From Cupriavidus sp. AU9028 (GTDB lineage Bacteria > Pseudomonadota > Gammaproteobacteria > Burkholderiales > Burkholderiaceae): a stretch of DNA of 64,000 nt. Positions 61,397 to 64,000 of the stretch are shown in pieces (the first letter of the stretch is position 1; each line of letters begins with the position of its first letter). Made by a program: the position numbers and the translations under genes. A model generated the notes under the pieces. It did not search any database. It was not told the origin of the DNA and was given only the letters and a program-made list of their open reading frames with translations. Location of the stretch: contig NZ_JAIMCG010000006.1 of assembly GCF_019795295.1 (NCBI RefSeq), positions 124,001 to 188,000 on the forward strand, read 5' to 3'.

Positions 61397-61744
61397 ATGA
61401 GCGAGACCTGCCACGACGGCGCCACTGCCCCCAAGCCACCTTGCCCTGACGAGCACGCCAGCGTGGCGCGCTTTTTTCTGCAGAAGGGCCTCGACTTCAA
61501 CCGCCCCGACATGGTTGCGGTGGCAGTGCAGGCGGCGCGGGAAGCGGTCGTCCTCTTTTCGGGAGCCGAGGCATCCGAGGCCGGGCACATCTCCCATCGC
61601 GCGGTGTTGCGCAGGGTGCCGCCGGTCGTCCTGACGGTCTATCGCGATGCGCTCGCCGCCAGCGGCACTGCTGCGGAAGCCGGGCTGGTGGATGCGGTGC
61701 TGGCCGAGATCGGCGCCGCGCGCGGCTCCCGGCATCGGCACTGA
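61397..61744 (+). CDS. Hypothetical protein
   Basis: This is a 115-residue reading frame with a Cys/His-rich N-terminus (MSETCHDGATAPKPPCPDEH) followed by helical sequence (ASVARFFLQKGLDFNRPDMV, then AVAVQAAREAVVLFSG). I do not recognise a family. The ribosome site is poor. It is tail to tail with the VOC gene (13 bp between stops). The well-formed helices and codon pattern make it a likely gene, but not a certain one. Confidence 0.45.
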   Translation: MSETCHDGATAPKPPCPDEHASVARFFLQKGLDFNRPDMVAVAVQAAREAVVLFSGAEASEAGHISHRAVLRRVPPVVLTVYRDALAASGTAAEAGLVDAVLAEIGAARGSRHRH

Positions 61745-61756
61745 ACCCGCCTCGGT

Positions 61757-62170
61757 TCAGTGCTCGTACACCGCCTCCCACGTCTTGAATCCCTTCACCT
61801 CGATCGGATTGCCGAACGGGTCGGTGAAGAACATGGTCCACTGCTCGCCCGGCTCGCCCTCGAAACGGACCTGAGGCGCGAGCACGAATTCGGTGCCGGC
61901 GGCCGTCAGCCGGTCGGCCAGCGCGCGCCAGTCGGGCAGCAGCAGGATGATGCCGAAATGCGGCATGGGCACCAGCACCTTGCCGACGTGGCCGGTGCGC
62001 GCGGTGCGGAACGGCTCGCCCAGATGCAGCGAGATCTGGTGACCGAAGAAATCGAAATCGACCCAGGTATCGGTGCTGCGTCCCTCCTTGCACCCCAGCA
62101 CGCCGCCGTAGAAATGGCGTGCCTGGTCCAGATCGGTAACGTTGAAGGCGAGATGAAAGACGGATTGCAT
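61757..62170 (-). CDS. VOC-family (glyoxalase/dioxygenase superfamily) protein
   Basis: This is a 137-residue protein of two beta-alpha-beta-beta-beta modules. It opens SVFHLAFNVTDLDQARHFYG with the first metal-type His, and has DFDFFGHQISLHLGEP in the middle. MPHFGIILLLPDWRALADRL begins the second half, and MFFTDPFGNPIEVKGFKTW ends it with the final Glu ligand. The H-H-H-E pattern suggests a divalent-metal enzyme or binding protein. The start at 62170 gives the normal family length; the frame can extend 14 residues upstream. The substrate is unknown. Confidence 0.87.
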   Translation of the reverse strand: MQSVFHLAFNVTDLDQARHFYGGVLGCKEGRSTDTWVDFDFFGHQISLHLGEPFRTARTGHVGKVLVPMPHFGIILLLPDWRALADRLTAAGTEFVLAPQVRFEGEPGEQWTMFFTDPFGNPIEVKGFKTWEAVYEH

Positions 62171-62257
62171 GGGCAGGGAGGAGGGTTGGACAGTCCCGGC
62201 ATTATGCGCCATGGTGCCGCGCCGCTTGCGTGTGCCCTTCCCTCGCCGCCTCGCCGC

Positions 62258-62467
62258 TCAATATGAGCGCACCGGCTCCTGCGTGGCAGCCGCCGGTTCC
62301 GCCGCGGTACCGTCCGGCGAATCGTGATCCAGGACCTTGCGCACCATCGAGCGCCCACGCGGCGGCATGGACAGATACGCCAGATAGAGCGAGGCCGCAA
62401 GGGCGACGCCCGCGACGGTAAAGGCAATAAAGGTAGTTCCCGCGATGCCCAGTTTTCCATCCGACAT
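62258..62467 (-). CDS. Small single-span membrane protein
   Basis: This is a 69-residue protein with one hydrophobic helix (GTTFIAFTVAGVALAASLYL) after a short polar start (MSDGKLGIA). It ends in a charged, Ala/Pro-rich tail. The start at 62467 is preceded by a strong AGGAGG at proper spacing, which makes it a real gene. No family is recognised. It is divergent from the MarR-type gene. Confidence 0.72.
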   Translation of the reverse strand: MSDGKLGIAGTTFIAFTVAGVALAASLYLAYLSMPPRGRSMVRKVLDHDSPDGTAAEPAAATQEPVRSY

Positions 62468-62599
62468 GATTCGCCTCCTGTAAGGTGCCATAGCGCAGGG
62501 TTCCGGCGCCGCCAGTCCAACTGGCGCCCGGGTGCCGGAGTGAACCAAGCAAAGCCCGCGCCACCCGCGCGCATTGCAGCTGTCTCGCCGAACCTTTGG

Positions 62600-62641
62600 T
62601 TGACATGCAAACCATCGGGGCGAATAATAGTTTGCATGTCA
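62600..62641 (+). promoter_or_regulatory. Consensus promoter inside a 12-bp MarR-type inverted repeat
   Basis: TTGACA (62600-62605) and AATAAT (62623-62628) are spaced 17 bp. TGACATGCAAAC (62601-62612) and GTTTGCATGTCA (62630-62641) form a perfect inverted repeat with a 17-bp spacer that encloses the promoter. The second arm contains the ATG (62636) of the MarR gene. The expected start site, about 7 bases past the -10, falls on that ATG. Confidence 0.8.
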
Positions 62642-63124
62642 CCTGTCTCCCCTTCCTCCTCCGCCGCTGTTTCTGCCGACACCGCCCGCATCGAGCAGGC
62701 GCGCGCCCGGCTTGGGCGGCTGGTGGGCGCGGTCTATCGGCGGTGGCGTCGGGCGGTCGATCAGAGCTTCCGGGAACTGGGCCTGACTGACGCCAGCCGC
62801 GCGCCGCTGGTCGCACTGTACGAATCGGACGCGCCCGGCATGCGGCAGAAAGACCTTGCCGAAATCCTGGCGCTGGACAAGTCGTCGCTGGTCCGGGTGC
62901 TGTCGCAGTTGCGGGAACTGGGCCTGGTCGAGTGGGAGACCGAGGAGACGGACCGACGCGCCAAGAGCATTCGATTGACCCACGAAGGCCGCGCGATGGC
63001 CGAACGGATGGTGGCCAAGAGCCTGGAAATCGAAGCGCAGATCCTGCAAACACTTTCGCCCGCCGAATTGCAGACCACACGGCAGGCCCTGGAGAAAATT
63101 TCCCGCCGCCTCGACGAAATCTGA
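62636..63124 (+). CDS. MarR-family transcriptional regulator, probably leaderless
   Basis: This is a 162-residue winged-helix regulator: GRLVGAVYRRWRRAVDQSFR helix 1, the recognition part MRQKDLAEILALDKSSLVRV, and the wing VEWETEETDRRAKSIRLTHE. The ATG at 62636 has no Shine-Dalgarno sequence, and the promoter's expected start site coincides with it, so the mRNA is probably leaderless. The start codon lies inside the operator. Its stop overlaps the Bcr/CflA efflux gene start (TGATG), so it most likely represses itself and that pump. The inducing ligand is unknown. Confidence 0.92.
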   Translation: MSPVSPSSSAAVSADTARIEQARARLGRLVGAVYRRWRRAVDQSFRELGLTDASRAPLVALYESDAPGMRQKDLAEILALDKSSLVRVLSQLRELGLVEWETEETDRRAKSIRLTHEGRAMAERMVAKSLEIEAQILQTLSPAELQTTRQALEKISRRLDEI

Positions 63125-64000
63125 TGCGGCCCCGATCGATGCAACCCTCGCAACCACCTTCGCCGCGACGACCGCAGGAAGCGCCGCAATCCTCGCAGCA
63201 ATCGTCGCACCAATCACCGCAGCAATCCCCACGACACTGCCCGGAACCCCGCGAACAGCCATTCTCGCCGGCCGTGCGCGCGCCGATGTGGCTGCTGGTG
63301 CTGGTGACGCTGAGCGGCACCATGGCAATGCATATCTTCGTGCCGGCGCTACCGCTGGCGGGCACCGATCTGCATGCAACGCCCGCCGGCATGCAGCAGA
63401 CCATCACCTACTACGTGTTGGGCCTGGCCTTTGGCCAACTGATCTACGGGCCGGTCTCCGACACGATCGGGCGCCGGCCGACGTTGCTGGTCGGCCTGTG
63501 CCTGTATCTGTGCGCCAGTGTCATGGCGCTGTTCGCCACCTCGCTCGAATGGCTGCTGATCGCACGCTCGGTGCAGGCGCTCGGCGGTGCGGCCGGCATT
63601 ACGCTGGGCCGGTCCATCGTGCGGGATACCGCTGCCCCGGGCCGTGTCACCAGCGACCTCGCGCTGCTGAACCTGCTGACGCTGGTCGGCCCCGGCCTGT
63701 CGCCGGTGGTTGGCTCGTTTCTGGCCGATCAGTTCGGCTGGCGCGCAATCTATGTGTTCCTGGTCGGCATTGCCGGCCTGATGGTGTATTGCGCCTGGCG
63801 CATGCTGCCGGAAACCAATCCGCACCGGCGGTCGCTGGAGGTACTGAAGATCGGCAGGGACTATGTGCGGCTGCTCGGCAATTCGCGCTACCTCGGCTAC
63901 ATGCTGGGCGGGTCCTGCTCCACCACCGCGCTGTATCCCTATCTCGCCACGCTGGCGTACATCGTCCATGGCCAGCTGGGACTACCCGTCTGGCAAGTTG
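63124..64000 (+). CDS. Bcr/CflA-type MFS drug efflux transporter, cut by window end
   Basis: This is the first 292 codons of an MFS exporter; the 3' end lies beyond the window. A polar, Gln/Ser/Pro-rich N-terminus of about 50 residues is unusually long. Helices follow: MWLLVLVTLSGTMAMHIFVP, then GPVSDTIGRRPTLLVGLCLY (MFS motif A), and SVQALGGAAGITLGRSIVRD, the Bcr/CflA signature near helix four. The gene overlaps the MarR stop by one base. The system is the usual MarR-controlled efflux pair. The substrate is unknown. Confidence 0.9.
   Translation, partial: MRPRSMQPSQPPSPRRPQEAPQSSQQSSHQSPQQSPRHCPEPREQPFSPAVRAPMWLLVLVTLSGTMAMHIFVPALPLAGTDLHATPAGMQQTITYYVLGLAFGQLIYGPVSDTIGRRPTLLVGLCLYLCASVMALFATSLEWLLIARSVQALGGAAGITLGRSIVRDTAAPGRVTSDLALLNLLTLVGPGLSPVVGSFLADQFGWRAIYVFLVGIAGLMVYCAWRMLPETNPHRRSLEVLKIGRDYVRLLGNSRYLGYMLGGSCSTTALYPYLATLAYIVHGQLGLPVWQV

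Overview
The window looks like chromosomal DNA from a high-GC betaproteobacterium of the Burkholderiaceae, most like Cupriavidus or Ralstonia. The grounds are the GC-rich codon use, two Bug-type tricarboxylate-transporter binding proteins without neighbouring permeases, PHB-depolymerase-type esterases beside a ribbon-helix-helix regulator, a prpF gene, and small mirror-image GC-rich repeats. The genus is inferred. I see no rRNA, tRNA, CRISPR array, integrase or intact insertion sequence.

Layout. 1-6.7 kb: the end of a CsgG/HfaB-type gene with a strong terminator, a penicillin-acylase-family hydrolase, a ribbon-helix-helix regulator with a striking promoter/operator, a PHB-depolymerase-like esterase and an MFS transporter. 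6.9-15.6 kb: the most interesting block. A TonB-dependent receptor is divergent from a four-gene operon encoding a membrane-anchored CobN/Mg-chelatase-like protein, a small membrane protein, an ExbB/TolQ-like proton channel and a DUF2149 protein. A Zur-type regulator lies convergent to the receptor, and the shared promoter carries Zur-box-like palindromes. The gene set matches hmuRSTUV (heme utilisation) and a zinc-limitation locus of Pseudomonas. 15.6-18.4 kb: a gene graveyard with two short remnants and two divergent genes, a hydrolase and prpF, that have both lost their 5' ends at one junction.

18.5-26.6 kb: a Bug binding protein translationally coupled to a TauD-type dioxygenase, an MBL-fold hydrolase, a methyltransferase, a large DUF6351-type lipoprotein and an AlkB-like dioxygenase. 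26.7-40.3 kb: an 11.6-kb gene for a 3871-residue autotransporter built from duplicated beta-helix modules. It is divergent from a LuxR-type regulator across an 829-bp region holding a 10-C tract and several inverted and direct repeats. 40.4-47.8 kb: a Bug protein, a LacI regulator with an 18-bp perfect palindromic operator, and a complete ABC importer whose last gene is a GpdQ-like phosphodiesterase.

48-64 kb: DUF1275 and DUF2905 membrane proteins, a lipoprotein, a metallophosphoesterase overlapping a diacylglycerol-kinase-like gene, mirror-image GC-rich repeats, a 966-residue membrane protein of unknown role, and a catalase-ankyrin pair whose ribosome-binding site can be paired away in a hairpin. 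Then come a LysR/EamA divergent pair, several small genes, and a MarR regulator that appears to be leaderless and overlaps a Bcr/CflA efflux gene cut by the window end.

Most regulators sit beside what they probably control: the ribbon-helix-helix protein with the esterase, Zur with the metal locus, LuxR with the autotransporter, LacI with the ABC importer, LysR with EamA, and MarR with Bcr/CflA. These pairings are inferred from position and visible operators.
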